A stretch of 64,000 nt of DNA from CAJAQL01 sp964442965 (GCA_964442965.1 CAYUBE010000001.1:1-64000), one strand, 5' to 3'; positions 49,232 to 57,468 are shown, numbered from the stretch's first letter. The notes: generated from the letters alone by a model not told the origin. Translations and numbers: made by a program.

Positions 49232-49942
49232 ATGAAAATGGAAGGGTTCGGCGGTCCTATCGGTAGGAAATATGCAGAAATAGACCTCGCTGGCCGAAAG
49301 GCATTGAGTGAGGGGGAAATACAGAAATTTGAGGGCTTTCCTGAAAATCTCAAAAAACGTTTCAATGTTTCGGCGCGATTCACTTCTGATTCAGAAAAAG
49401 AATTTGCCGAGCGCGTGGTGCGACCCGTTAAAGATATCGCGGCACAGTTAGGCATTGATTTTATTGTTGCAGGCGAAGATTTCCCTCTTCACAGCACTAT
49501 GCTAGAGGGGCTTTATCAGGGTGCCGATGAAGCGGAGCGCCAAACATTATTTTCTGATTTAAAAGATAACATTTCTTTTCAGGAGCGACTCAATGCCCTC
49601 AATGGTCTCGAAGTTCCCTACAAATATCTCCTTATGGACAGGGGAAATATAATTCTCAATTCGGTTGAGATTCCTTATAGCATTCTTGAAATTCGAGAGT
49701 TCCTTACGAAATATTATGCGGAGCAAAAACTGAAACCCCTTGCGATGGACAATATCCTCCATATTAGTGCCGCACGCATGATCAAATTACCGGAAGAAGA
49801 ACGGGAAAAATCTTTTACCGAGTACAAAGGACGCATGGTCGAACTGAGGCATTCGATCTCTTCGACGCCGTTGTCCCTCAAGATGGACCATTTCTATTCA
49901 GGGTCAACACTTCAACTGTTAAAAAGCTCCTCGGAGAGTTGA
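49232..49942 (+). CDS. Putative 2H-phosphoesterase-superfamily protein
   Basis: 236 aa from the ATG at 49232 (a TTG two codons earlier is open). Two H-x-S/T motifs, FPLHSTML near residue 92 and ILHISAAR near 182, are spaced as in 2H phosphoesterases (ligT/AKAP-like), which act on cyclic nucleotide phosphates and tRNA ends. The rest is helical and charged. Call by motif only. The stop overlaps a terminator. Confidence 0.55.
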   Translation: MKMEGFGGPIGRKYAEIDLAGRKALSEGEIQKFEGFPENLKKRFNVSARFTSDSEKEFAERVVRPVKDIAAQLGIDFIVAGEDFPLHSTMLEGLYQGADEAERQTLFSDLKDNISFQERLNALNGLEVPYKYLLMDRGNIILNSVEIPYSILEIREFLTKYYAEQKLKPLAMDNILHISAARMIKLPEEEREKSFTEYKGRMVELRHSISSTPLSLKMDHFYSGSTLQLLKSSSES

Positions 49943-49951
49943 GCTTTTTGG
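49920..49951 (+). terminator. Terminator overlapping the 2H-like gene stop
   Basis: AAAAAGCTC and GAGCTTTTT pair (about 9 bp) with the TGA stop inside the hairpin, followed by T-rich sequence. Confidence 0.75.
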
Positions 49952-50147
49952 CATCGCATCAACATCGCTGCATGCATCCCCGTGCGGGATGCCCGGAGTT
50001 TTGGCGCCTTGATCGGATCAGCGCACTGCTCGTTTTCATGTTATGGCATCCTCGATTCGAATCTTCGTCGAGATACTTATGTGCGGTTGTAAAGTCAGAC
50101 TCCCTTGAGAGTCAGTGGTGGACGCGAGACCTCATAAGACTGATCGT

Positions 50148-50234
50148 TTACACCGTTTTACATTCCTTTATAGCTTCCTCAGATTTCTTGAGATCTCCTT
50201 TGAATTGGTTCCAGCCGACACACGTCCGCCGCAT
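50148..50234 (-). pseudogene. Relic MRRTCVGWNQFKGDLKKSEE (third copy)
   Basis: A 28-codon frame with ATG and stop, sharing WNQFK-DL-K-EEAI-E with 49005-49085 and EEAI-EC with 47898-48041. Probably the surviving 3' end of a duplicated gene. Confidence 0.4.
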
Positions 50235-50341
50235 TATTCTTTTCATAAGCGGAAGGTTTCATCTTGGACAATCTGAGCGGAGGTGAGACATCTCTTTTAA
50301 TAAGCGGAGGGTTTCTTTTCTGAAAGATTATTATCTCTGGC

Positions 50342-50402
50342 AAAAAGGATGTCCGTCCTGCGGGACCGTGAGTTGAAGCCCCGTAGGATGGACGTCCTTT
50401 TT
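50342..50402. terminator. Long bidirectional terminator
   Basis: AAAAAGGATGTCCGTCCTGC and its partner CGTAGGATGGACGTCCTTTTT form about 22 consecutive pairs when three G-U pairs are allowed. A- and T-tracts flank it, so it can act in both directions. It isolates the following regulator gene. Confidence 0.85.
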
Positions 50403-50498
50403 GCGTCTCCATCTTCTGGAAAACGGGAAAACCGGAGCCCTTGCGTTATTTTTTGGTATAGTGTACAATATATGCATAAAAATAAATCATCTTAATCA

Positions 50499-51533
50499 AT
50501 GGCAACACTTCCCAAGATTATTGCGAATGCACTGGCAGAATTAAGCCCTCGACAGAAGGATGTCGTTACGGCTCGTTTTGGGCTTGAAGGAAAAAAAGAA
50601 GGCGCGACGCTTGCGGCAATCGGCGACCGGCTTCATATCACACGGGAACGCGTGCGGCAGATCGAAAAAGGAGCGATGGCTACGGTAGCGAAGAATGTTC
50701 TGAAGCATGATGAGACCGTTGCCACGCTTGCGAAAATCAGGAATTATATTGCGGGGAAGGGGGGAGTTGCCGGCAAGGCCGATGTCGCAACGTATGCTGC
50801 AACGCTCGTCAAGGGGATGGGTGTCGCCCAGCTCGATTTTCTGGCCGAGGCGTCGGGAACTTTTTCGGCGCGCCGCGATGACGATGATTTCGTGCCGCTC
50901 TACGTGAGCGATAACAAAGACTGGAAAGCTGCAAAATCTTTCACGGAAAAGTGGACCGGAATGCTTCGTTCCCGCCGTGGGCAGGTCTTCTCGGGATCGT
51001 ATCAAGCGGAGCTCGCGAGCTTCGTAAAGGAGAACGCCGTTCCATCCGCCGTCGCGGAAAATTATCTTGGCCTCACGAAGCGTCTCGGGAAAAATCCCTA
51101 TGGCGATGCGGGACTTTCGGATTGGCCGGAGATCAGCCCGAAGACCGTTCGCGACAAGATTTACCTCGTTCTCAAAAAGAACGGCGATCCGCTCCATTTC
51201 GAGAGTATCGCCCGGCGCATCAATGAAGTGAAATTCGATGACAGCCGGAAAGCACTAGGTCCGACAGTTCATAACGAGCTCATTAAGGATGATCGGTTCG
51301 TTTTGGTTGGCCGCGGCATGTACGGCCTTCGCGAGCATGGCTACGAGCCAGGAATCGCGCGCGAAGTGATCGCTAAAGTACTCAAGGAGAAGGGACCGAT
51401 GCTTGCGAAGGACGTCGTCATGCACGTGACCAAACAGCGTTTCTTTAAGCCGAATACGGTAGTCATCAATCTCCAAAACAAGACTCTGTTTGAACATCTG
51501 CCGGACGGCAGGTATCGCGTGCGGGAAGCATAG
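50499..51533 (+). CDS. Sigma-70 region 4 / HARE-HTH regulator
   Basis: 344 aa. Residues about 10-65 form a sigma region 4 helix-turn-helix (LSPRQKDVVTARFGLEG...TLAAIGDRLHITRERVRQIE). A central domain without match follows, then two winged-helix modules of the HARE-HTH/RpoE-delta type (TVRDKIYLVLKKNGDPLHFESIARRI and IAREVIAKVLKEKGPMLAKDV). There is no region 2, so it cannot be a complete sigma factor. Probably a transcription factor docking on RNA polymerase or DNA. Known only as a domain architecture of Patescibacteria, role undetermined. Confidence 0.8.
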   Translation: MATLPKIIANALAELSPRQKDVVTARFGLEGKKEGATLAAIGDRLHITRERVRQIEKGAMATVAKNVLKHDETVATLAKIRNYIAGKGGVAGKADVATYAATLVKGMGVAQLDFLAEASGTFSARRDDDDFVPLYVSDNKDWKAAKSFTEKWTGMLRSRRGQVFSGSYQAELASFVKENAVPSAVAENYLGLTKRLGKNPYGDAGLSDWPEISPKTVRDKIYLVLKKNGDPLHFESIARRINEVKFDDSRKALGPTVHNELIKDDRFVLVGRGMYGLREHGYEPGIAREVIAKVLKEKGPMLAKDVVMHVTKQRFFKPNTVVINLQNKTLFEHLPDGRYRVREA

Positions 51534-51590
51534 GTTCGGAGTCGAACTCCGGAGATCTCGGGCGGCTTTGTTCGGAGTTCGACTCCGAAC
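51534..51590. repeat. 18-bp perfect inverted repeat with self-palindromic arms
   Basis: GTTCGGAGTCGAACTCCG (51534-51551) and its exact reverse complement (51573-51590). Each arm is itself a hairpin (CGGAGT-CGA-ACTCCG), so a cruciform or alternative folds are possible. It starts directly at the stop of the upstream gene. No T-run. Confidence 0.75.
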
Positions 51591-51617
51591 GGGTGTGATC
51601 CGTGTTACAATAATCTC

Positions 51618-52907
51618 ATGTTCGCGGCGCTTCAAGGCATCATTCAGGGAATTATGAATAGCGTCTTCGTCGTATGGAGCGAGGTGTGGTGGATTGTTCT
51701 GCCGCTCATCGCGTTTTTTATTTTCTGGGATTTTTGGAGGTTCTACCTTCATGTACGTTTTGTGAAGGGGATTTCATGGAAATTGCTTGAGATCAAGATT
51801 CCGAAAAACGTTCTCAAGACGCCGAAGGCCATGGAGCAGATCTTCGCGGCCGCGCATGCGCCGTATTCTTACGGCATTATACCGTTCGATAAATATTGGA
51901 AGGGAAAAGAGGAATTCTGGATGTCATTCGAGCTGGTCGGCCATGCCGGCGAGAGCCATTTTTATCTCCGCCTTCCCAAGGAATTTCAGCACATGATGGA
52001 ATCCGCGATCTATGGCCAGTATCCCGAAGCCGAGGTCGTGGAGGTGGAGGATTACCTTGAGGATTTTCCGGAGATCCTGCCGAATGCCGAGATTGACATC
52101 TCCGGTTTTGAAGAGATGCTGCGCCACGAGAACTATCTTCCCATCAGGACCTATCTTTCCTTCGAAGATCCGACCGAGGAACGCCGCCTCGATACCATTG
52201 CCCCGATCATGGAGATCATGTCGAAACTGACGAATGACGAACAAGTCTGGTATCAGCTCGTCATCCGGCCGACCGGCGAGGAATTCAAGAAGGAAGGGGA
52301 AAAGAAAATCAACCAGATGCTCGGCGTCGAGTCGAAGGAGAAGAAGAAGGGCATCCTCGCGGAATTTTTTGGCCTCGGCGTTACGCTCGGTGAGGTGATT
52401 AAAGCTCCCTTCGAGCATCCCAATATGGAGGTGAAGAAAAAAGACGAAGTGCCGAAAATGATGCGTTTCATCCTTACACCGGGAGAGAAAGACATGACAG
52501 AGGCGATCCAGGAGAAAATATCGAAGATCGCATTCGAGACAACGCCCCGCTTCGCGTTTCTCACGAAGCAGGGGAATCCTGATCCAGGCATGATGTCGGC
52601 GCTTCACGGGTTTGTCCGCCAGTTCAATACACAGAACCTGAACTCGCTGAAGCCGAACGGCGAAAAGACGACGGCGTCGTACGCCGTGCGTGGCATGTTC
52701 AAGCAAACCCGCATTCGTTGGCGGAAGCGGATCTTTTACGAGGAGTATCGCCATATCGTTCCGAGTGCGAAAAAAGCCATACTTAACATTGAAGAACTGG
52801 CGACCATTTATCACTTCCCGATTGCAACGGTTTCTACAACTGAACTCGAAAAGATCTCGTCGCGCAAGGGCAGCCCGCCGGCGGGAATTCCGACCATCGA
52901 AGAATAA
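51618..52907 (+). CDS. Membrane-anchored protein paired with a secretion-type ATPase
   Basis: 429 aa. An N-terminal membrane helix (WWIVLPLIAFFIFWDFWRFYL) precedes a large cytoplasmic domain with EFWMSFELVGHAGESHFYLR, PEAEVVEVEDY and, at the end, RIRWRKRIFYEEYRHIVPSAKKAILNIEELATIYHFP. The arrangement resembles the partner (DUF8128-type) of HerA/TraD-like ATPases, including the C-terminal LATIYHFP segment that many type IV secretion ATPase partners share. The ATPase gene follows at 53012. Exact function unknown. Confidence 0.75.
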   Translation: MFAALQGIIQGIMNSVFVVWSEVWWIVLPLIAFFIFWDFWRFYLHVRFVKGISWKLLEIKIPKNVLKTPKAMEQIFAAAHAPYSYGIIPFDKYWKGKEEFWMSFELVGHAGESHFYLRLPKEFQHMMESAIYGQYPEAEVVEVEDYLEDFPEILPNAEIDISGFEEMLRHENYLPIRTYLSFEDPTEERRLDTIAPIMEIMSKLTNDEQVWYQLVIRPTGEEFKKEGEKKINQMLGVESKEKKKGILAEFFGLGVTLGEVIKAPFEHPNMEVKKKDEVPKMMRFILTPGEKDMTEAIQEKISKIAFETTPRFAFLTKQGNPDPGMMSALHGFVRQFNTQNLNSLKPNGEKTTASYAVRGMFKQTRIRWRKRIFYEEYRHIVPSAKKAILNIEELATIYHFPIATVSTTELEKISSRKGSPPAGIPTIEE

Positions 52908-53011
52908 TGCTCATTTCGTGCTACGACACGGGATCCAAAAAATCCTGGGTTCTTGCCTGCCCGGCGGTAGGCCGTTTTTCAACGGAGTGACAGAATGCTA
53001 TCATTATTCTC
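52908..53011. repeat. Decayed GC-rich palindromic repeat
   Basis: GGATCC...CTGGGTT...CCGTTTTTCAACGG-AGTGACA follows the right half of the TGTCATTCCG family element (CCCGTTTTGCAACGGGATGACA in the complete copy). It separates the two genes of the ATPase pair. Confidence 0.55.
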
Positions 53012-54652
53012 ATGGACGACACGCAGGACCTTACACCGCTCGGTTTCTATAATTTTCGTAACCAGCAAAAGAAATTCGGCATCAAGCTCGACGATCGGCG
53101 ACGGCATATCTATATCGTCGGAAAAACCGGCGTCGGCAAGACGACGCTCCTTGAGAATATGACGATTGCCGATATGCGGTCTGGCAAGGGCGTCGCGATC
53201 GTCGATCCGCACGGCGAGTTCGCCGAAAAGATGCTCGACTTCGTGCCGGAAGAGCGGCTTGATGATGTGATCTACTTCGATCCGTCCGATATGGAATATC
53301 CGATCGCATTCAATCCAATGGAACAGGTGGGCACGGAGTACCGGCACCTCGTGGCATCGGGGCTCATGGGTGTGTTCAAAAAGATCTGGGCCGATGCCTG
53401 GTCGGCGCGCATGCAGTACATTTTGAACAACACCCTGCTTGCGCTTCTTGAATATCCCGGCGCGACGCTCCTCGGCATTCTCCGCATGTTCTCGAACCAG
53501 GATTATCGGAAGCAGATCGTGAGCAATCTGAAGGACCCCGTCATCAAAGCTTTTTGGGAAGACGAGTTTTCGAAATACAGCCAGCGGTTCGAGACCGAAG
53601 CCCTCGCCGCGATCCAGAATAAGGTAGGACAGTTCGTTTCGAATCCGCTCGTGAGGAATATTCTTGGCCAGCCGCGCTCGTCTTTGAATATGCGGGATAT
53701 CATGGACTCGGGAAAGATTTTCATCTGCAACTTATCGAAGGGGAAGATCGGCGAAGATAACTCCGCGCTTCTGGGTGCCATGATCATCACGCGGATGCAG
53801 CTTGCCGCCATGTCGCGCGTCGATACATCCGAAGTAAAACGCCGCGATTTTTTCCTGTACGTCGATGAATTCCAGAATTTCGCGACGGAATCTTTCGCCA
53901 ACATTCTCTCCGAAGCCCGCAAATACCGCCTGAGCCTGGTTCTTGCGCACCAGTACATCGGTCAGCTCGTCACGGGTGACAGCACGTCGGTCCGCGACGC
54001 CGTGTTCGGCAACGTGGGGACGATCATTTCGTTTCGCGTAGGTGCGGCGGACGCGGAATTTTTGGAAAAAGAATTTATGCCGGAATTTTTACAGAACGAT
54101 CTCGTGAATCTTGCGAAGGCGAACGTGTATATCAAACTGATGATCGACGGCGTCGCGTCGCGGCCGTTTTCGGCAGAGACCTTGCCGCCCCAGGGCATGC
54201 CCCTCGAATCGTACCGCGACGTGATCATCAAGAATTCCCGCGAGCACTACGGAACACCGAAGAACGTCGTTGAATCGCGCATTACGGGCGAGTGGCGTTC
54301 CGGCCCAGGCGACGCGGTGGCGGCAAAAGTGGAACAGCGGAAAGAAAGGCGTCTCTCGGAGGTGCTGGTTCCCAACGCCCAGGCGAAACCATTCGTTCCC
54401 GGCGTGCGCAACGTGAGAGACGTCGAACGGCGAACGTTCGTCCGGCCCGTGTCCCCGGTGCAAGCACCGGCGCCGACGATGGTCCCGCAGGTAAAAAAAG
54501 AAACCATTCCAGAAGAAGTCTCGGAACTCGAATCCCGTCCCGAGATGCAGGTTCAGAAGAAAGTCTTACATCCGAATGTCGACATTGAATCATTGAGGCG
54601 GGCCATCACGGAATCGCTGAAAAAGAAGGACGCGGACGGCGGAGAGAAATAA
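53012..54652 (+). CDS. Type IV secretion/TraD-HerA-like ATPase
   Basis: 546 aa. Walker A GKTGVGKTTLLEN at 37-49, then VAIVDPHGEFAEKMLDFVP and Walker B FFLYVDEFQNFATESF, followed by the AHQYIGQL sensor segment. The pattern is that of coupling-type ATPases (TraD/VirD4/HerA) that move DNA or protein. No membrane helix is present; the upstream gene supplies one. The C-terminal ~120 residues are Pro/Arg-rich and disordered. Not accompanied by other conjugation genes, so a housekeeping secretion or DNA-handling role is likely. Confidence 0.85.
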   Translation: MDDTQDLTPLGFYNFRNQQKKFGIKLDDRRRHIYIVGKTGVGKTTLLENMTIADMRSGKGVAIVDPHGEFAEKMLDFVPEERLDDVIYFDPSDMEYPIAFNPMEQVGTEYRHLVASGLMGVFKKIWADAWSARMQYILNNTLLALLEYPGATLLGILRMFSNQDYRKQIVSNLKDPVIKAFWEDEFSKYSQRFETEALAAIQNKVGQFVSNPLVRNILGQPRSSLNMRDIMDSGKIFICNLSKGKIGEDNSALLGAMIITRMQLAAMSRVDTSEVKRRDFFLYVDEFQNFATESFANILSEARKYRLSLVLAHQYIGQLVTGDSTSVRDAVFGNVGTIISFRVGAADAEFLEKEFMPEFLQNDLVNLAKANVYIKLMIDGVASRPFSAETLPPQGMPLESYRDVIIKNSREHYGTPKNVVESRITGEWRSGPGDAVAAKVEQRKERRLSEVLVPNAQAKPFVPGVRNVRDVERRTFVRPVSPVQAPAPTMVPQVKKETIPEEVSELESRPEMQVQKKVLHPNVDIESLRRAITESLKKKDADGGEK

Positions 54653-54655
54653 TCT

Positions 54656-55390
54656 ATGCGGTTTCATATTGTTACGATCTTTCCCGAAATGTTCGATTCG
54701 TATCTCCGAGAATCGCTTTTTAAGCGTGCGGAAAAGAATAAGATCGTTGCGGTGCGTACGTATAACCTCCGTGATTTTACGAACGACAAGCGTCGTAAGG
54801 TAGATGATCGTCCGTTCGGCGGCGGGCCGGGAATGGTGTTGCAGATCAAACCGGTGTTTGACGCCGTGAGGTTCATTAAGAAAAAAGAAGCAAGAAAAAA
54901 GAAGCAAGGGAGGGTGCGAGTGATTCTATTTTCGACGCGCGGGAAGAAATTAAATGCGAAAGAAGCGAAACGATTAGCGAAATATAACGATCTTATTCTG
55001 ATCTGCGGCCGTTATGAAGGCGTCGATGAACGCGTGGCAAAATACGTGGCCGACGAGGAAATTTCGATCGGGGATTACATTCTCTCCGGCGGCGAATTGC
55101 CGGCGTTGGTGCTCATGGAATCCGTCAGCCGATTTCTGCCTGGATTTTTAGGAAAGGAAGAATCGCTCGAAGAAGTGAACGGTTCGTTTCCGACCTACAC
55201 CCGCCCCGAAGTTTTTCATCCATCATCCTCGTCTCGTTCTCCCTTGTCGTTCCGGCCTCGTGTCCGGGCACGGGGTAAACTCCAGCCGGAACCCAGACAT
55301 AAAAAGGCCTGGCTTGTTCCTAAAGTTCTCCTGTCCGGCGACCACAAAAAAATCGCTGAATGGCGAAAAGCAGAATCAAAACCAAGCTAG
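54656..55390 (+). CDS. trmD: tRNA (guanine-N1)-methyltransferase TrmD
   Basis: Makes m1G37 in tRNAs reading CNN/GGG codons, preventing frameshifts. 244 aa. Trefoil-knot SPOUT motifs: LRDFTNDKRRKVDDRPFGGGPGMV, LICGRYEGVDERVAKY, EEISIGDYILSGGELPALVL. Near the C-terminus the family run TRPEVF...VP-VLLSG-H-KIAEWR is interrupted by about 33 residues (HPSSSSRSPLSFRPRVRARG...) encoded by a palindromic repeat. The insertion is in frame and the end of the enzyme is intact, so it probably stays functional. Confidence 0.93.
   Translation: MRFHIVTIFPEMFDSYLRESLFKRAEKNKIVAVRTYNLRDFTNDKRRKVDDRPFGGGPGMVLQIKPVFDAVRFIKKKEARKKKQGRVRVILFSTRGKKLNAKEAKRLAKYNDLILICGRYEGVDERVAKYVADEEISIGDYILSGGELPALVLMESVSRFLPGFLGKEESLEEVNGSFPTYTRPEVFHPSSSSRSPLSFRPRVRARGKLQPEPRHKKAWLVPKVLLSGDHKKIAEWRKAESKPS
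55243..55302. repeat. GC-rich palindromic repeat inserted in frame in trmD
   Basis: GTTCCGGC (55249-55256) pairs with GCCGGAAC (55285-55292); the flanks GTCGTTCCGG and GGAACCCAGACAT match the TGTCATTCCGG...GGAATCCAG element found in intergenic regions. It adds about 33 codons to TrmD. Confidence 0.7.
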
Positions 55391-55523
55391 AGCTAATTTG
55401 AATCTTGCCAATATCAGAATCGTTCGGACATCGTTGCATACACCCCCGTGCCAGGAAAGCATTTGAGATAATAAAATGGACCATCGTGGTGATGGTCCCG
55501 CTTAGAAGCATTAAATTTCTGGT
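55391..55523. other. Intergenic, no gene seen
   Basis: Contains a small hairpin ATGGACCATC-GTG-GTGATGGTCC-like element near 55476-55500. Nothing else is supported. Confidence 0.4.
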
Positions 55524-55706
55524 CTAGTGATGCGGAGCACATGCAATCACTATTATTATCGTCAAGATTCCGCCCGCAATGGAGCCTAGGACGATACACC
55601 AGCCCTCAATACTAGATAAGAGCTCGTCCTTTGCGAAAAGGAAAAGCTCTTCAAATATTTTTGGGTCGATTGCTTCTCGAAAGAATTCTTTGACTTCTTC
55701 TTTCAT
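55524..55706 (-). CDS. Small single-pass membrane protein
   Basis: 60 aa. An acidic helical N-terminal half (EEVKEFFREAIDPKIFEELF) and one C-terminal membrane helix (GWCIVLGSIAGGILTIIIVIA) ending ACAPHH. A strong AAGGAGAA ribosome site lies 7 nt before the ATG, which supports a real gene. Function unknown. Confidence 0.6.
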   Translation of the reverse strand: MKEEVKEFFREAIDPKIFEELFLFAKDELLSSIEGWCIVLGSIAGGILTIIIVIACAPHH

Positions 55707-55742
55707 TTGGAAATTCTCCTTTTTATTCTGTTAAAAAGAATA

Positions 55743-55862
55743 CTACTTTAATTTAACAATGTCGAATTTCCGAAGTAGTCGGTTTCTATTTGCCATCAAA
55801 ATCCTGTAAATATCGTCCGCCCCGTGTAGGATCTTTGGCTTGAGTCGCCTTTTACCTGTCAT
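55743..55862 (-). CDS. Possible 39-aa basic peptide
   Basis: Frame MTGKRRLKPKILHGADDIYR... ending KFDIVKLK lies 37 nt upstream of the small membrane protein on the same strand. It has no clear ribosome site. May be a leader peptide or chance. Confidence 0.25.
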   Translation of the reverse strand: MTGKRRLKPKILHGADDIYRILMANRNRLLRKFDIVKLK

Positions 55863-55907
55863 TTTGCTATGATGCTCATATAGATATTTGAGGAAATTAT
55901 TTTTATA

Positions 55908-56768
55908 ATGGATTTTGAAAAGGAACAATTCTCAGCGACTCCGGAAAGGGTGGGCTCCGACCCAAGAGAACAGGAAAATGATTACATTCCTGAATCGGAG
56001 GAGGAACAGCGTTCGGCGGAGACTATCTGGGCCGATCTCTATGATACAGAGCTTGAGCCGTGCAAAGAATTTCTTAAGAGCAGGGTGCTGATCGATAGGG
56101 TCCTCGCGTATGCGAGGACGGCCGCTGAGAGCGGTGCGGGAGGGAGTACGTGGAGCGCGACTGATGCATTCTGCGCCCTTTCCGCTCTTCATTCCTTGGA
56201 TCTTCCGTTGACCACGGAAGAAGAAAACAAGATGAATGCCTTTCTCGAAAACCGGGCTCTCATTGAACACGCATTCACGTACGTAAAAACGAGCGCAAAG
56301 AAAGAGGGTCTGAGCGCCGCAAAAACGCTCTGGACGCTCTCTGCGTTCCGTTCCCTGAATGTTCAATGTACTCCAGCAGAAGAAGAAAAGATAAAATCCT
56401 TTTTTGAAAATTCCGTTTTGGTTGATCACGCGCTTGCTTATGCGAGAAGCGAGGCTGCACGAGGCATTGAAGGAGATTCAAAACACGCCGCGAGCGCGTT
56501 CGAGACCTTGTCAGCCCTTCATTCTCTGAAGGTGTCGTTAGCTCCCGAACAGGAAGACAAGACCACTGCTCTTCTGGTGAATCCCGATCTTATCAACAAG
56601 GCATTTGCATTCGCAAAGAATAGCGCCAAGGAGGGTGCGAGGGGACATATCGCGGATGCCGTGGGGGCATTTGAATCGCTCGCCTCTCTCACTGCTGTCA
56701 GGGATTATCTTCGCGGAAAAGGAGCGGCGCTTGACGAGCGAGCTTCCTCTGACAAGGCCACTTCGTGA
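55908..56768 (+). CDS. Helical repeat protein with four ~54-residue repeats
   Basis: 286 aa. After an acidic disordered N-terminus (1-50) the rest is built from four tandem units, each running FL-x-LID-ALAYAR-x-AA-x(10)-A-FE-LSAL-SLKVPL-EEE-K. Units start near residues 59, 111, 163 and 216. Each unit predicts two or three alpha helices, so the protein should form a small solenoid or bundle, probably for protein binding. I do not recognise the repeat as TPR, HEAT or Sel1. No signal peptide. Confidence 0.7.
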   Translation: MDFEKEQFSATPERVGSDPREQENDYIPESEEEQRSAETIWADLYDTELEPCKEFLKSRVLIDRVLAYARTAAESGAGGSTWSATDAFCALSALHSLDLPLTTEEENKMNAFLENRALIEHAFTYVKTSAKKEGLSAAKTLWTLSAFRSLNVQCTPAEEEKIKSFFENSVLVDHALAYARSEAARGIEGDSKHAASAFETLSALHSLKVSLAPEQEDKTTALLVNPDLINKAFAFAKNSAKEGARGHIADAVGAFESLASLTAVRDYLRGKGAALDERASSDKATS

Positions 56769-56802
56769 TATTTTCTCAGAGTTTTAACATATCGTAAAAC
56801 GC

Positions 56803-57129
56803 ATGAAGAAAACCTGCCTCATTTTTCTGAACGCGCTTCCGGTGCTCGTCATGATCGGTTTTATACCGGTCGTCGTGAATGATTATGCACTGACGTTGAT
56901 AGATATTCTTATCATCATCGCCGCATTCATGGTGCAGCGGAAACGTAACGATCTGCTGATTCTGGGTTTCGGATTTATCATCATGATCATCTCTGAGGCT
57001 ATTTTCGTATCCACCAAGGTGGAGACCTTTGATCGGAAGAGCCTCTTGGGGCTGATGCCGCTCTGGTTACCGTTCCTGTGGGCCTATGGGTTCGTCGCGA
57101 TCAAGCGGTCGATTGAAATTCTGGGTTGA
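56803..57129 (+). CDS. Small polytopic membrane protein
   Basis: 108 aa with three to four membrane helices (about 4-24, 30-48, 52-70 and 80-97). No known motif. Short gap (35 nt) after the repeat protein on the same strand suggests cotranscription. Confidence 0.6.
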   Translation: MKKTCLIFLNALPVLVMIGFIPVVVNDYALTLIDILIIIAAFMVQRKRNDLLILGFGFIIMIISEAIFVSTKVETFDRKSLLGLMPLWLPFLWAYGFVAIKRSIEILG

Positions 57130-57216
57130 CGTTTATATGCGGTTATCGCTTGATAAATAGTTATATTTCATTATACTGTAGGCAGTAGTATTTTTTCAAA
57201 AATATGAGGCAGAATC

Positions 57217-57435
57217 ATGGAATTATCAGACGGCTCCAGTGCGGGGCTAAACCAACTCCTTGATCTGCTTAGAGAGATCAGGGAAGGGGTTGTCGCAAAA
57301 CGAATTCCTATGAAAGAAGCTTTTATGCTTTTTCGGGAACTTCGTAAGGACGATATCGCAGGAGGTCTCTCTCCTGATAAAGTTATCGGTATCCTTAAGG
57401 ATTTTAACAAGCGGTATCAGTTATTCCTCGACTGA
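57217..57435 (+). CDS. Small soluble helical protein
   Basis: 72 aa, three predicted helices (SAGLNQLLDLLREIREGVVA, PMKEAFMLFRELRKDD, SPDKVIGILKDFNKRY). No recognised domain. It may be an adaptor or regulator; it lies just before the comEC pair but nothing links them functionally. Confidence 0.5.
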   Translation: MELSDGSSAGLNQLLDLLREIREGVVAKRIPMKEAFMLFRELRKDDIAGGLSPDKVIGILKDFNKRYQLFLD

Positions 57436-57468
57436 TACTTTTAACTTAAATTTAATCTATCGTCTGTC

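Larger units (their letters stand above)
49943..50498. other. Intergenic region with relic, direct repeats and long terminator
   Basis: It holds a 28-codon relic (50148-50234, minus), a pair of related direct repeats (ATAAGCGGAAGGTTTC at about 50248 and ATAAGCGGAGGGTTTC at about 50301) and a very long terminator at 50342-50402. A plus-strand frame of 115 codons here lacks a ribosome site and looks spurious. Confidence 0.5.

Noticed and set aside
49939..50286. 115-codon plus-strand frame after the 2H-like gene
   Set aside because: No ribosome site. It begins inside a terminator and crosses a relic and repeats that are coding on the other strand.
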